DNA from: Kryptolebias marmoratus
Taxonomy: Eukaryota; Chordata; Actinopteri; Cyprinodontiformes; Rivulidae
Length of the DNA: 64,000 nucleotides
NCBI RefSeq assembly: GCF_001649575.2
Contig: NC_051439.1
Coordinates: 3,449,826 to 3,513,825 of the forward strand
Reading direction: 5' to 3'
Shown here: positions 46,601-59,830 of the stretch, piece after piece
Layout: every line of letters starts with the position of its first letter
Position numbering within the stretch: position 1 is the stretch's first letter
Position numbers and translations under genes: made by a program
The notes under the pieces: model-generated
Told to the model about the DNA's origin: nothing
Databases searched by the model: none
Seen by the model: the letters and a program-made list of their open reading frames with translations, nothing else

Positions 46601-49600
46601 TTTCTCTTTAATCTCCCTGATGAATGTACGAACAGAGGAAGTTTTTCTTTCGGGGTAACCCATTTGGTTCCAATATGCCAGACAAGAACAATTACTCTCA
46701 GAAAAGTAATTAAATCTATTGAAAACAGCAATTTAAGGCCTAGCTTAGTATAAAAAGAAGCCTTCTGCTCAGATCGGACCTCAGCGGAGTCTCTGTGCTT
46801 GCGGGTCAGCATGGCCTTGCCGAGGTCTATGCAGTTTGTGAACTTGGCTCCCCTGGTTTCGATCTCTGAACGAATCCCCTGGTGGTACTTTTGAAGCAGC
46901 TCCACGGATGACACATCCCTAGAAAAAGAGGAAAGGGTGTAAAGTCTTAATATGTACAGAACCGTACAGAACTTTTCTAGCTCTGTTGGTAAGAAATGGG
47001 TTTGTATAGAATAATACTGTCTATCTGATGAATGTGCTACTTCATGTAACACAACATGTTGTAATTTTATATCCTGTATTTAGAAAACTAAACTGTAAAA
47101 GACACCACAGAACCAAGAATACTGTTTTATCAATTTATATTTGTAGCATCATATGGGTTTACAAAAACCCTGATCTATGACAAAAAAGAATAATTTCCAG
47201 ACAGATATTTCAGCATTCTATTTATTTTCAATGGGGAAATTTAACGATAATAGATAATGTTAGGGGAAACACTGGTGATGGTAAGCCAAATGGCAAATTC
47301 AGACATTTCTTTCAAACAGAGACAGAAAAACAAACGATTCTTTCTAGTGGGAAAGATCTAAGCCGGCAAGTCACAGCAATGTAGAATTTAACGACTGGTA
47401 GTTTCACTATAAAATAAGAAGTAATGTTTTTTGTCCTATTTGAACTGTTACCAGTGTCCTACAGGCCATGTGTCAAACAAAAGGTTTGTTAAACTCAAAA
47501 ATTTATCTCTCACATGTTAAGAAAATACTACAAAGAACAAAACAAACAAACACAAAAAAACAAGGAGATTTTGTTTCAATTAATTTGATTTTGACTTGAT
47601 GTAAAATAAAACAATACAGAACTGAATAACATCTTAATGTGAAAATACAACATAAATAAAATGAGAAACCCTAACTCCTAGCATCTCAATAATAGTGTGA
47701 AAAATAAATGTACTTGATATAAGGAATATCAGACAAGTACAGAAATGGCTGGTATTTGTGTACTTATTCAGTTTGAAGTGTTTCACCTGGGCTTCTCCTG
47801 CGTCTCTATCTGCTGGATGATACTCTCCATCCAGGCCATCAGGTCTCGCACCATGCTGAAGAAACGGAACTTCTCAGCGGTGTCCACCAGCTGTGTCCGG
47901 CGGCCGTCACAAGCATCCAGCAGACCCTTCCAGGCATCCACCACCTCCCTCTCAGTGGCCCGGATGGCATCTGCTCTGTCCCCGGCATACTGGGCATGAA
48001 GTCTTGAAGCAGTTTCTTGGAACTGTTGAACCTGGACATCAAGCAAATAGTTATATTGTTTTATTATATTATCAGATAGATATTATTATGTGAATATGAA
48101 CAACAAGGGTCAGTTATTGACCACTTTTAGCTCTGTGCTTATTATTCAACAAATTCTACAAGGATTTAATTTAGCAGCAGAATGAGTCGCTAAAATCATT
48201 CTTATCATCAATATTTAAGTCAAAACAAGAGGCAGCAGCTGCCCATTCTCCTATTTTCCTTTCACCTTTAACTAAAATCCATCATATTTACTGATTACCA
48301 CCTGCTGCCCAAAGACAAAGTCAGACAGTAATGTTTTGCCTGTGTCTGTAATCTTAGCAAAATGTCTCATTAACAGCTGTATGGATTTTAATGAAACTTT
48401 CAGAGAGTAATCATTAGATGTACACCTACAACTCATTAACTTTTGTAATTACTCCATTTCAAGATGCTTACCAGAGCTAACTGACTTTAGCCAACACAAA
48501 AATACCTAAAGCTCTGTCAATTCTGCAAATCTTGTGTGGTGGTAGCTGAGACTGAGCTGCAACACATATTCGAACAACTAACAGATTGCACTAGACCTTT
48601 GTTTAAAAATGTGCCATTAACTATTCAGTCAACTCTGTATGTCTGTTAGCAAAATATCTCATGAACTACTGGATGGATTTTAATGAAGCTTTCAGGAAAT
48701 AATCCCTGGATGTAACTCTACTATTTATTACATTTTGGACCTGATCCAATTCAAGGTGGCTACTATAGTAAACTGACCTTAGAAAACACAAAAATTGCTA
48801 CATTTCTGTCAGTTTTATAGATATTCAGCTAAACTTTGGTATGGTTGTAGCTAAACCTCATTCACAACACATAATCTAAGTGATACTAAATATCTTCCCC
48901 AAGGACGTTGTTTTCAGTATTGTTAGTTGGTTTGTCAGTCAGTCTGTTAGTAAGATTACTTAAAAACTAATGAACAGATTTTGATGAAATGTTCAGGAAA
49001 TGTTGGGGTTGTCACAAAAAACAAGTCATTACATTTTGGTGGTGATCTGGATCATAATCCGAATCCTACAGTTTTTAATGACTCTATGGCCATGTTTTTT
49101 GACACGTGTCATTACTCAACATAACATGATTTTAGTCTAAAAGTCTGGAATGAAATGCAGTGGGAGACATGAATGCATTGCTTTAAGGAACACAGGGGCT
49201 TTAATTGTCTCAGCTTCAAGGTTAATAATTGTCATTCCACAGTAACTCCAGTAAAGACTAGTTAAGTGCTTTGGGTCCAAATCTCTTTCCCAGTAATTTT
49301 AAACTTGTCACAGTTACCTAAATACTGCAGCACTTTCAGCCCCCGCCCCACATCTAAATGATCAAAGCTGGCCTCTCAGCTGCTGCCTGCTGTGTTTCCT
49401 CAGAGGGAAATGGCTCTTCCTGTGTGTTGTACCTGTTTGCCCAGGGCAGTGATGTCTCTCTCAAAGGCAGCATGCATTCTGTGGAAGGACTCTGCTTTAC
49501 TGAAATCTTCCCCCACATCTTCAGGCAGCTCTGTTTGCTTCTCGTGGATCTGAGCCACCAACTCTTTCCCATCATCAAAGTACCTTAAAAAAATGATTGG

Positions 49601-52600
49601 ATTCTCAGTGGCATCACATTCATCATAACCATCACATTTATCATCCAACTCAGCAAACAGATGCTGATGCCCTTTTCACGTTTCATTTACACTTACAGAT
49701 GTTTTCAGTTTTGATATAATTAGTCATGTCACAGCCCACAGCCCAAATATCAGTTTCTTCCTGTCTTACTGGTATTTTATGATTAGGCTCTGCTGCATTT
49801 CTTACTTGAGCAGGTCGTAAGATGACGTGAGGAGCTGAGCGCGTGTGTCGATGAGCTCCAGCAGATCGGCCCAGCTCTCATTTATGCCATCCTTCCACTC
49901 TGCCAAGGTGGCCGCCTCGCTGTGGCCACTTTCAATCAGCTCATCTATTGTCTGGTTGACCATGTCCACTCGCTCCTGACCCACCATCCCCGTCTCCCGT
50001 GCAAAGTCTCTGAATTTATCCCTCAGAAGCTAAAAGACAAAGATAGACAGTGTTAAAAAAAAAAAAGCTTTACAAACAAATTTTAAAATATCTGCTCATT
50101 TAGCAAACAGCAAATATAAACAAATTATGATTAATTACACATTAAGTCCTGTTAGAAAATATGAATGAACTATTGCTCAGGTTTAGATACAAATCATCTC
50201 TCAGTGGGTTAAATATAGACTTTCATATTAGTGAACATACTAGTCTTATCTAAAACTGCCTGAAAACCTGGAGAGTTGTGAAAATTCAGGCCTGCATGTC
50301 ATGAATTCAAGTATTTTTGAGTTTGTTTTTGGCTTTGGTTCTTTGTTTTTCTGTTTTCAAAGGTCATGTTTTCTTTTCATTTTATTTTGTTATTTATTTA
50401 TTTTGTTCCTCGTGTCTTTGTTTCCTGTCATCATTCACTTCTCCTCTGTTTATCTCTTGTCTTTCTACCACACCCATCTTCACCTGTTCCTAATTGTAAT
50501 CACTCACCTGTGCGCTCTTCCCCTGATTACCCCCATCTTTAAAACCTGGTCACCTTCTCCACTTCCTCACTGTTTCATTCATCCTGTTTGCAGTTTTCAC
50601 CCTTGTGTTCCCCAGCCCAGCCAAGTTCTACGTCTTCTTTTTGTGTTTGTTTTTGCTGCCACGTCGGCCTCTTGTTTTGTTGATTAAAGGTTTAGTTGTT
50701 TTTTTTTACTATGAGTCTGCGTATTGAGTTTGCTGCAATCTTTCCACCAAAACCTGACATAACTGTGAAGTTTGGCAAATTATGGCAACAAAACTATCAG
50801 CATCAGAAATAATTCCTGACCCAGTTTAAGTTTCAGATTCTGATTTTAGGAATTAGTATTGCTGAAATACCTTAAACAGGACTTTTCAAATCTATCCAAA
50901 AATTTACAAAGCAGCCAGTATAAAAACCTGCTAAAATAAATACAACAACTTTTCTTTTAAAAGAATGAATTTGTCTGTTTCACTAGGAGAAGAAATACCA
51001 CATTTAAAAGTTGTTTTTCTTTTTTGTAGACATTTGTTTTCTGTCTAATACCGTGACGTGGTCCAGGTCTTGACCCATCTCCTGAGAGGAGGCCACCATG
51101 TCTTTTTCTGCGATCCAGTGTTCCAGGTCCTCCACCTCTCGGCTCAGCAGGAAGTGATGGTAGGTGTGGCTCAGTTTCTTCCTGCGGTCCTCTGCCAGTT
51201 CTCTCAGACCTGCATACTGCTTATCTACCTGGCCCTCACGCCTGATGATCTCCTCACTGCAAAGATACACACGAAAGGAAAAAAAAAGTTTTCAGAAGAC
51301 TAATTGTTTTATGATTGTCATTCTTATCACCTCAAACCATGGCTGACTAGGACAATATTAGAGAATTGGAATCAGCAAAAACCTTTTAATTATCATTTTT
51401 GTCAGTGTGTACACATAAATTTTTAATGCACAAACCCGTCAGGATGGTCCTCTGCAAACATCTTTTGGGCACGGTCAGCCAGCTTCTGAATAGAGTCAGC
51501 ATAATCATCGACCCCCTGCTTCAGGATCATGTGGCGCTTGAGCATCAGCATTGCACTTTGTTCATCCTGGAGACATGGAAAACAAGAGGAAGACAAACTC
51601 ATTTCTACAGACTGATATAGCTGACTTTGATGAAGAGATAAAGATCTGATTGTTAAACAACTGTGGAAGCTTTCCTAAGTTAATCACACACAGCCCATCT
51701 TCTGCTCCTCACCTTGGCCTTTTCATCTGCAATCATGTAGAGCTCCTGCTCCCATATCCAGGCCTCGGCTTCGTCAGCGTCATTGTAATACTGCTGGGCC
51801 AAGTTGGAGCCATTCAGCCTCTCGCGGCGCTGGGCCATCTCATCCTGCAGCCGGGCCCAGGCATCCTCCAGCTCCTTCAGCTGCTCCGTGATTCGCTCTG
51901 CCTCCTGTCTGTCCTCGTCGCTGGCGGCAGCTGCCATCCGCCTGCCGCGCTCAAATACTTCATCAACTCGAGGTTGGTGGCCCTCAATTTCTCTCTGCAA
52001 AGTCTGATAAACAGTAACAGAACCTCACATCACTGCAGATTATCACAGCATGAGCTAACTAGAACATTTCTGAAAAACCCTTGAAGCGTGTCAATGCTAC
52101 TGCCCAAAATTATAACTCATATTCTAAGATTAGAAAAATGAATTGTACATTGTGATGTATCAACTGTATAAAAAGTGTAATACGAACCAAGATTAAAAGA
52201 AATGTTAAAGTTGCGGCTTAGTGTTTTGTTATGGTCACCATGGTAACCACACACCAGTGTCTCTCACTCCCTGACTGCCAAATTAATAAGAGGCAGACAA
52301 AAACACAGACTAAAAGGTAAGCCTCAAACAAACACCTTTACTGTGCAAAATTATAAGTCAGATCTTAAAAATTCTTCAGCTGTGAGTGGCAGAAGAGTCT
52401 AATAATCAAACATGAATGTTTATCTTTCTACAGTGTTTTATGTAAGAGATATGGCAAGTTAAGTTAATTAAAAAATTCCCTTCACTTCCAATTTGGAAGA
52501 GAGAATTTTTTGCTAAAATATAACAAATCTGTGGAGGATTGGCTGTTCACTTTCTGCATTCTGGGGGATTTTAGAGAAAACCACTAGTCTTCTAGCACTG

Positions 52601-55600
52601 ACAGATACACTGGGTGAAAGAAGACGAAAATATTTGATGAATAATTTGTATGTGTACCAAAAACGAATTGTAGAAATTGTGTTTGTTTGCAAAATATTCG
52701 AAAATTTTAGTCAATTCAAAGGTTATAGTGTGACATCCTCAGCTGTCAGTTGAACATCCTGGGTAAGAATCTGTAAAAATCATAAAACTTAAATTATGAT
52801 TGTATAAAAACCGTTAAAAATATCAAAATTAGAGCTCCAATGAGGGACGGGTTTTTACATGTGTTTGCTTCAAATAATGTTTATAAATGTTTAAAAATGT
52901 TTATTTAAAACAACAAATTTGATGAGCTTTTAAGCTGCACATCATAGAAATGATCTTTAAGGATTTAAAAATGAATTAATTAATGAAGAGATTAATTGAA
53001 TTATCTAATAATTTTAAAATTCCCACCTGGTTCCTGTTTAACAGCATTTGAACTGTTTGAAGATTGTTGCCATGCTCTTGTGACATTGCCAGGGGCATCC
53101 TCTCCTCAATCCAGAGCTGAAAGAGACATAAGAGAGGGTAAAAATAAAAAAGAGGATCATACAATAAGGAGACAGAAGGCAAAATCTGAGAAAAAGCTTC
53201 ATAGATGTCTGTTGTGCACCAGACATAAAAAACATCTTCACAGCTGTCTGAATTTACTCCTTCACAAAGTGTTTTCAACTCCTCAAACAGCAAATCTTTC
53301 ACCTGATTTCTACACCTGTAGATTTCAGCAGCAAAACAAAGATAGGATTCAAAATGGTACCTAGATTTTAAGAACCTAATTTATAAGGAAAGCAAAAGAA
53401 TCTTTCAATATTATTTATTTTTTAGATTAAAATACAAAACAGTGCTAACTTATTGTCCATTATCCACAGTACATCCAGCTCCTTCAGATATTTAGGAGCT
53501 GGTGTAACTTTGAACACCAGTGGGCTAAAATTATTCTAATTTTGTTTTATCAGTCATTTTGTATGAGCAGGGTGCTTTGAAACATTTCTACCCCGAAATC
53601 GACTCTATGCTTACGAGCTCATCAGCCAAGTCTCTGTAAAACTGATGGACAGATTTGGAAGCTTCCAGTTTGCTCCTGCGCTGGGACAGAGGTGTGAGGA
53701 GCTGCTGAAACTCCGTCTGCAGGACTCGCTGCTCAGCCTCCAGCTCCGACTGGTCTTCCCTCCCACCGCCGTGCTTCCTGACAGCTTCCTGGAGCTCCTC
53801 CAGCTCCCGGGCCCGGTCACGAACCTGGTTCTCTGTCATCTGGCATGGGGGAGAGGTGATGAGAGAAAAAGATAAATGGCCTTTCAGGAGCCTAATCAAA
53901 ATTCTGCAGAGGGTAAATACTTAAAGTTGATCCTAACTTTTTCTGTTTACCCACCTTCATTTACATGTCTCTCAACTTCATGTTTTACTGCCCCAAACAA
54001 TTTACTATAATTTGTGTTTTAGGTTGTTTTTTCCCCTGATGTTTTGTCATGTTCAAATAACAACAATAAACATGCAGATGTTCATACACTCAAAGAAAAT
54101 ACTGAAGTCGAAGGTACAACTGTGCATCATTCTATCAAATTAAATTTTCTCGTATTAGCTTTTCTCCATTGGCTCCCTATAGAATTGAAAATCTTGCTTC
54201 TAAAATATAACAGAACAACCAAGCTCCCTCTTATATTAAAGATCTTACTGTTCCATGTTTCCTAACAGAGCACTTTGTTGTCAGACTGCAGGTTTACTTG
54301 TGGTTCCTAGAGTTTCTAAAAGCAGAATGGGAGGAAGAGCTTTTATTTATCAGGCTCCTCCCTTGTGGAACCAAGAGGTCGTCTAGTTCGACCAGCTGGG
54401 TTTGAGAACACAGGAAGTTTCTTCCACTGTCACCAACGTTTTGCTCCAGATGGGAGATTGAGACAAAATGAAGACTCAGCGCAATCTGCTGGCTTTCTTA
54501 GATATTGTACATAACATTTTTTAACTAACATTCATAATGTGCTTTGTGTTGTTGTACTGTATTATAACTGAAATTAAATGACTGTAATTGGGTTTAAATG
54601 TGGGCCTGTTTGGACTGAACTGGACTTGTTTTTTGTTGTTATTGATTTTCTTTTGTATAGTGCCCTGAGTTAACTTCTGTTGTGAGTTGGTGTTATATAT
54701 TATATGTCATATTCTTAGGAATTTACAAACCTGATGTTTTTTGAGCAGAATATTGGCATTTGTCAGGTCTTTCACGTCCTCGTCTCCGCTCTGTAGCTGC
54801 TGCTGAAGCTCGCCCAGCCACTTCTTCATGTCAGCCATGCTCTGGTCAAAGAGCTCCGAGCGGTTGGCGTCAAACAGCAGCCGAGCCTTTTCCTGCGTGG
54901 TGGACTCCAGTTTGTCCCACAGCTCATGAAGCTTGGCCAGACGCTCTGTCACAATGGGCTCAAACTCAGGCTTGGACTCCATGAGCTCCTGACCCTCCTG
55001 TGCCAACACAAACAAAGAGGGAAAGCTTGTTCTCAACATTCTCAAAAGGGAAAGAAAAACTGAATCTTGTTTTTTTAATAATGATGAATATTTACACAGA
55101 TATTGAGTTTGACATGCTCTACAAAAGTTTTCACTTGTTATTTTTTGTGCTAGCTGCACTGCAGTGAACCAGCCAAGAACAGTTTAAAGCTACATCACTA
55201 AAATCAATGACTGCTTGTGATCATAACATCGCAAAAAACATACAGTACATGACCATCAGGACACAAACTAACAGGCCAAACAGCTTCTTTTCCAGAGCTG
55301 TTGACTCCATTACATCCCCTCAAACACATCCCCTAACACACTAACATTACAGTGCAGACAGGAAAAAAATATTTGCAATGAACAGAATGCTTTACACCTT
55401 TATATAACTGTTTATGCAATGATTCTTATGTGTAGTACACATTTCCAAAACAATATTTCTGGGTAGAATTTACAGTCTCGCAAAAAATATAATTCTTTAA
55501 CGATATATAATAAATTTACCTACTTTTGCTGGTCTCTTTGACAGGTCCAAGCAAAAGCTTTATTGTATAACTACAATGATACTAAAGTCTCTTATCTTGT

Positions 55601-58600
55601 CTGTTTTTACCTATGTGTGTAAAATATGCATTGTTTCAAATGTAAAGTACACCTTAACTAAATAAATTCTGAAGAAATGTTAAACAGTGCAGATGCAGCT
55701 TCTGCGTAAAATTCCAATCTAACTTTGTAATAAACTAAACTAAGCTTAAATTGAATTGAACTGGATAAGAAGTGTAAAGAGAACCAAGATTAAAAAAATG
55801 TTAAAGCTGCTGCCAGTGGCTTATTCTAGTCATCATGGTAACCACACAGCTATAAACGGCATATAAACGACAGACAGAAACGGACTGAAAAATAACCCTC
55901 AAACAAACAGCCACTGTGTAAAAAATGTAAGTCAGATGTTAACCTTTTTGAATCATGAGCAGCAGAAAGCTCTGCTGGTCACACATGGATTTTTATGTTT
56001 CTGCAGTGTTTTATGTAGGCAATATTACAAGTTAAAGATCCTTAACTTCCAACTAAAATATAACCTTAATCTATGGAAGCTTGGGTGAAATTCATATTCT
56101 GGGTTTTTGAGCGAAAACTGTAAGTCCTACAGCCTTAAGAGACACGCTTGGTGAAAGAAGACTAAAATGCCTTCGTATGGATGTATAAAACATTTACAAA
56201 AGTATTTTGTAAATGTTTGCCTAGAAATGCTCTTGTGTTATCCCCAATCTGCAAAACAATGTAAAATGTAATTTTATTCACAATAATTGGTGATTTTCTT
56301 CATCCACAAGTTTCTCTTTGACAGTTTTTGTCGATCCATGGAGGCAGCCATCTGTGAGCAAGCAAACAAGCGCTGTTGTTGTAACACTACCACTGATTGT
56401 ACAGGAGGGGAGCATGGACTCCACTCCCCTTGCCCTCACTGGCATGAGGTGGATCTGTGGAACCTGTGACCTCTGTGTCAGGCCTCCAGGACGGCTGATG
56501 CCACTGACCTGCTAGTTCCTCCCAGCATTAGCTTGATAAATGCTAGATTGCTAGCAAACTAAACTTGTATCTTAAAGGATTTCCTCAAGTCCAAAGGATT
56601 GGATTTTCTGTGTGTAACTGAGACATGGCTGTGTCTTGGTGAGTCTGACATTTTTAATGAACTTTTATCAGTGGACTGCTGTTATTTTCATTCTCTGAGG
56701 ATGTTTGGTGAAGGAGGAGGAACAGTGAGTATTTTTAAAAGTCACCATAAATGTAAACAGCTGTCTCCATCCTCAGTCAGCAGCTTTGAACTGAGCCTGT
56801 TTGAGTTGTGTGGCTCACACACAGTATTGTTTGCAGTGGTTTATAGACCCCCCAAGTACAATAAGAACTTTATAAATGACTTTGCTGACTTTTTGGCTGA
56901 AATGATGCCTACATTATTGACTCTTTTAATTTTGTGCAGTCTGTAGCTGATCCCACTCAGAAACACAGACACACACTTGACTTGATCTGGTTTTATCTTA
57001 TGGTTTACCTGTTTTTACCTTTCTCTGCTGCTGCTCCTAAACTGTGGAAGGATCTGCCTTTGGACATTAGACAGGCCTATTACCTGTCTGTTTTTAAATC
57101 ACTTCTTAAAACCCATCTCTTCTCCTTGGCTGTTGGCACCATCTGAGATGTTGACTTTTTAGTTTATGTTAATTAATTGATTTGCTTTCATTTGTTTTTT
57201 ATTTTTGTGCTGTGCTGTACTTTGCTTTTTGGATTTTTAATGTGTATTGTGTCTGCTTATGTGTTTTATTTATTGGAACTGTACAGCACTTTGGTCCTAT
57301 GTTTGTTTAAAGTGCTTTATAAATAAAGCTAGTATGGTATGGTGTGGATGTTGGGAGCATAACACTGGGTCGTTTTCCAGGCAGTGGATGACAGATGCCG
57401 GAATGTCCGAGAAAGAAACGAACAGAAAGAGGAAAGTGCCAAGACAATCTATTTCAAATCTTCAGTCGATATGTTTTTTTATTTAAATCTAATTTACAAG
57501 ATTACTTACTTCAGGTTTACTGCTTTGGGAGATAGTTCCTTGTCTTGGCTAGATGAATTTTCAGCACTGGGCTTTGCCCAGTAGATGTTCAGCCCTCTAC
57601 TTTTTCTAAATAGCCTCCTACTCCTGAAACATTTGAACCCCCTGGCTACCAAAAGTCATTGCACACTATTCCACATTTTGGTGTATAATTTGCATGTTTT
57701 TTAAAGCTGTGAGACAACATAGACGGCAAAAATTTAAAACAGAATAATAATGACTTTAGGTGTACATGAAACACTAAACCTAACCTCTCATTTAAAAGCA
57801 ACATGGAGCCTTTGCTGACCTGGTCTACGTTGTTGAGCCAGTCCTTGTTGGAGGCCAGCTCGGCCATGAAGGCCTGATGTTTGAGCCACTTGCTGTGGAG
57901 ATTCCTGGCTTCATCATATGAGGTGTCCTGTGCTGTCAGCATCTTCTCGTTGATCCACACAGTTAACTGAAACACAAAGACATGCAGTATATTACAGTTC
58001 TGTGAAGTAATAATAATAATATATTTTTTATTTATAAGCGCCTTTTGAACTTTCGAGGTCACTTTACATCAGCAGCACAAAAAATGACCAATTAAGAACA
58101 AAGGTTAAGCGTAAAGATTATAAGTCTTTGTGGTGTCACATGTGGAAAGGTCAAATGGGGTACGCTAGTCTGAAAAGGTGAGTTTTGAGAAGAGATTTAA
58201 AAGTGTTGACAAACTCAGACACCTTGTGGGGAAAACACACTAAAAAACCATGCGAAACTAGAGGGAAAGGTTTGGAAAGACATTGAAAAATGAAGCATAG
58301 AAGTCTGGGTTAAAACACTTTTTATACAAAAAAATTATGTTGTCTATTTGAAAAAGAGTAAATTTTAACAATTAGTATAATTGGACCCTGAACCCAAACG
58401 GTGAAGATACAGATTTAGTCAAGTGTTATGAGTGCATTGTGTTATAAAGACATACAACAGAAAGGTTTAAGCAAACTAACTACAGAGGTATAAGATCTGG
58501 CTATAATTTCAAGTGTAACTGAAAGAATATGTGAAAAAATGTCATTTGTTGCAAAAATGCTGTGTGAATGCTGATTGTTAAATAACCTAAAGTTTCCTGA

Positions 58601-59787
58601 AAAAGGTGAAAGTGAGGTGAATAATAGCTGATTTTCTAATGTTTAGAAATATTTAAAGAAGAAGAAGAGACACAAAGAGTAGGACAAACAGAAAAACTAA
58701 AAAAAATTAAAATAGTATAAAGAGACAAAAAGACAAAAAAGCATGGGGATAGGTAAAAAGACAAAAGGGCAAGACACAAATACAGAAAACGTCCTGAAGT
58801 AAATTTCTACGTTTTTCAGGATTTGAAGAAATCTTAATGCATTTCAATGAAAAAATAATTGCAAATAAAGGTAAATATTTCAAAAAGTATAAAAGTTACA
58901 AAAATCAGCAGTCATAGATGGAATGTCCTGAACAAACTGAGATTGTGCAAACAGTAACAGGACTGTGAACTCACATCTTGGGTGTTTTGCAGGAAGTGCT
59001 GCAGGTCACGATTATCTCTGAGCTTTTCTGACACTTCCTCAGCTCGTCTCTTATTCTTGTCATGCCTTGAGAGCAAACACAAAAGCAAGGAAATAGTTGT
59101 ACATTAAAATATAGTTTCAGACAAAGCAAATATTTTAATAATATAAATATATATATAAACCCTGCTGGGATATAACTCAAACTGCATACAGTACAAGAAT
59201 CCATGAGAGCTCCTTCTCCACTGAGAAAAAGTCATCAGGTTCTCTCCTTCACTGTGAAGAATTGCTCTCACTCAGAGATCAATATCCATTATTGCAGGTG
59301 TCTGTTTATCAAGCAGAACAGTGGGAGAGAGTGGGAGTAGCTCTCATGTCCTCTCTACAGCCTCCTGTTAAGACTAACAATACAGTGAAAAACACTTTCT
59401 TCCACTGCTGAGAGATAACTAAAGACAAGAAAATGACCTTTTCTACACAAAATCAGTGTCTGTAAAGGTGTCTAAAAGTCAGTCTTTAGAAATATTGTTA
59501 AACGCTTTCTCATTTTACTTCTACTCATGCATGTAAGAATTAAAGTAAATAAACAAATGTTTAAAGTGAAAAGCTACTAACTTATTTCACACGTGGAGCA
59601 TTATTGCTCTTTATTATGTTTTAGCTGTATCTGTGTGAGTTTGGTTGACTGTTGTTGTAGCAAAATATCTGACAAACCACTGGGTGGATTTTAATTTAAT
59701 CCTCAGGATAAGGGTTTCCTTGACAAATTTTACTGAAACCTTTAGAAAGGAATCCCTGAATGTACATCTAAAACAGATTATCAATCA

Positions 59788-59830
<43 letters not shown>

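Noticed and set aside
46594..47052. 152-codon frame taken as one exon
   Set aside because: Only 46780-46918 matches spectrin. The rest is intron on both sides, with clear splice sites.
51650..52084. 144-codon + strand open frame
   Set aside because: Antisense shadow of sptb exon j, continuing a little into the introns.
58971..59204. 77-codon - strand frame over sptb exon e
   Set aside because: It is in the wrong frame. The spectrin frame there ([15 protein letters not shown]) has no ATG.
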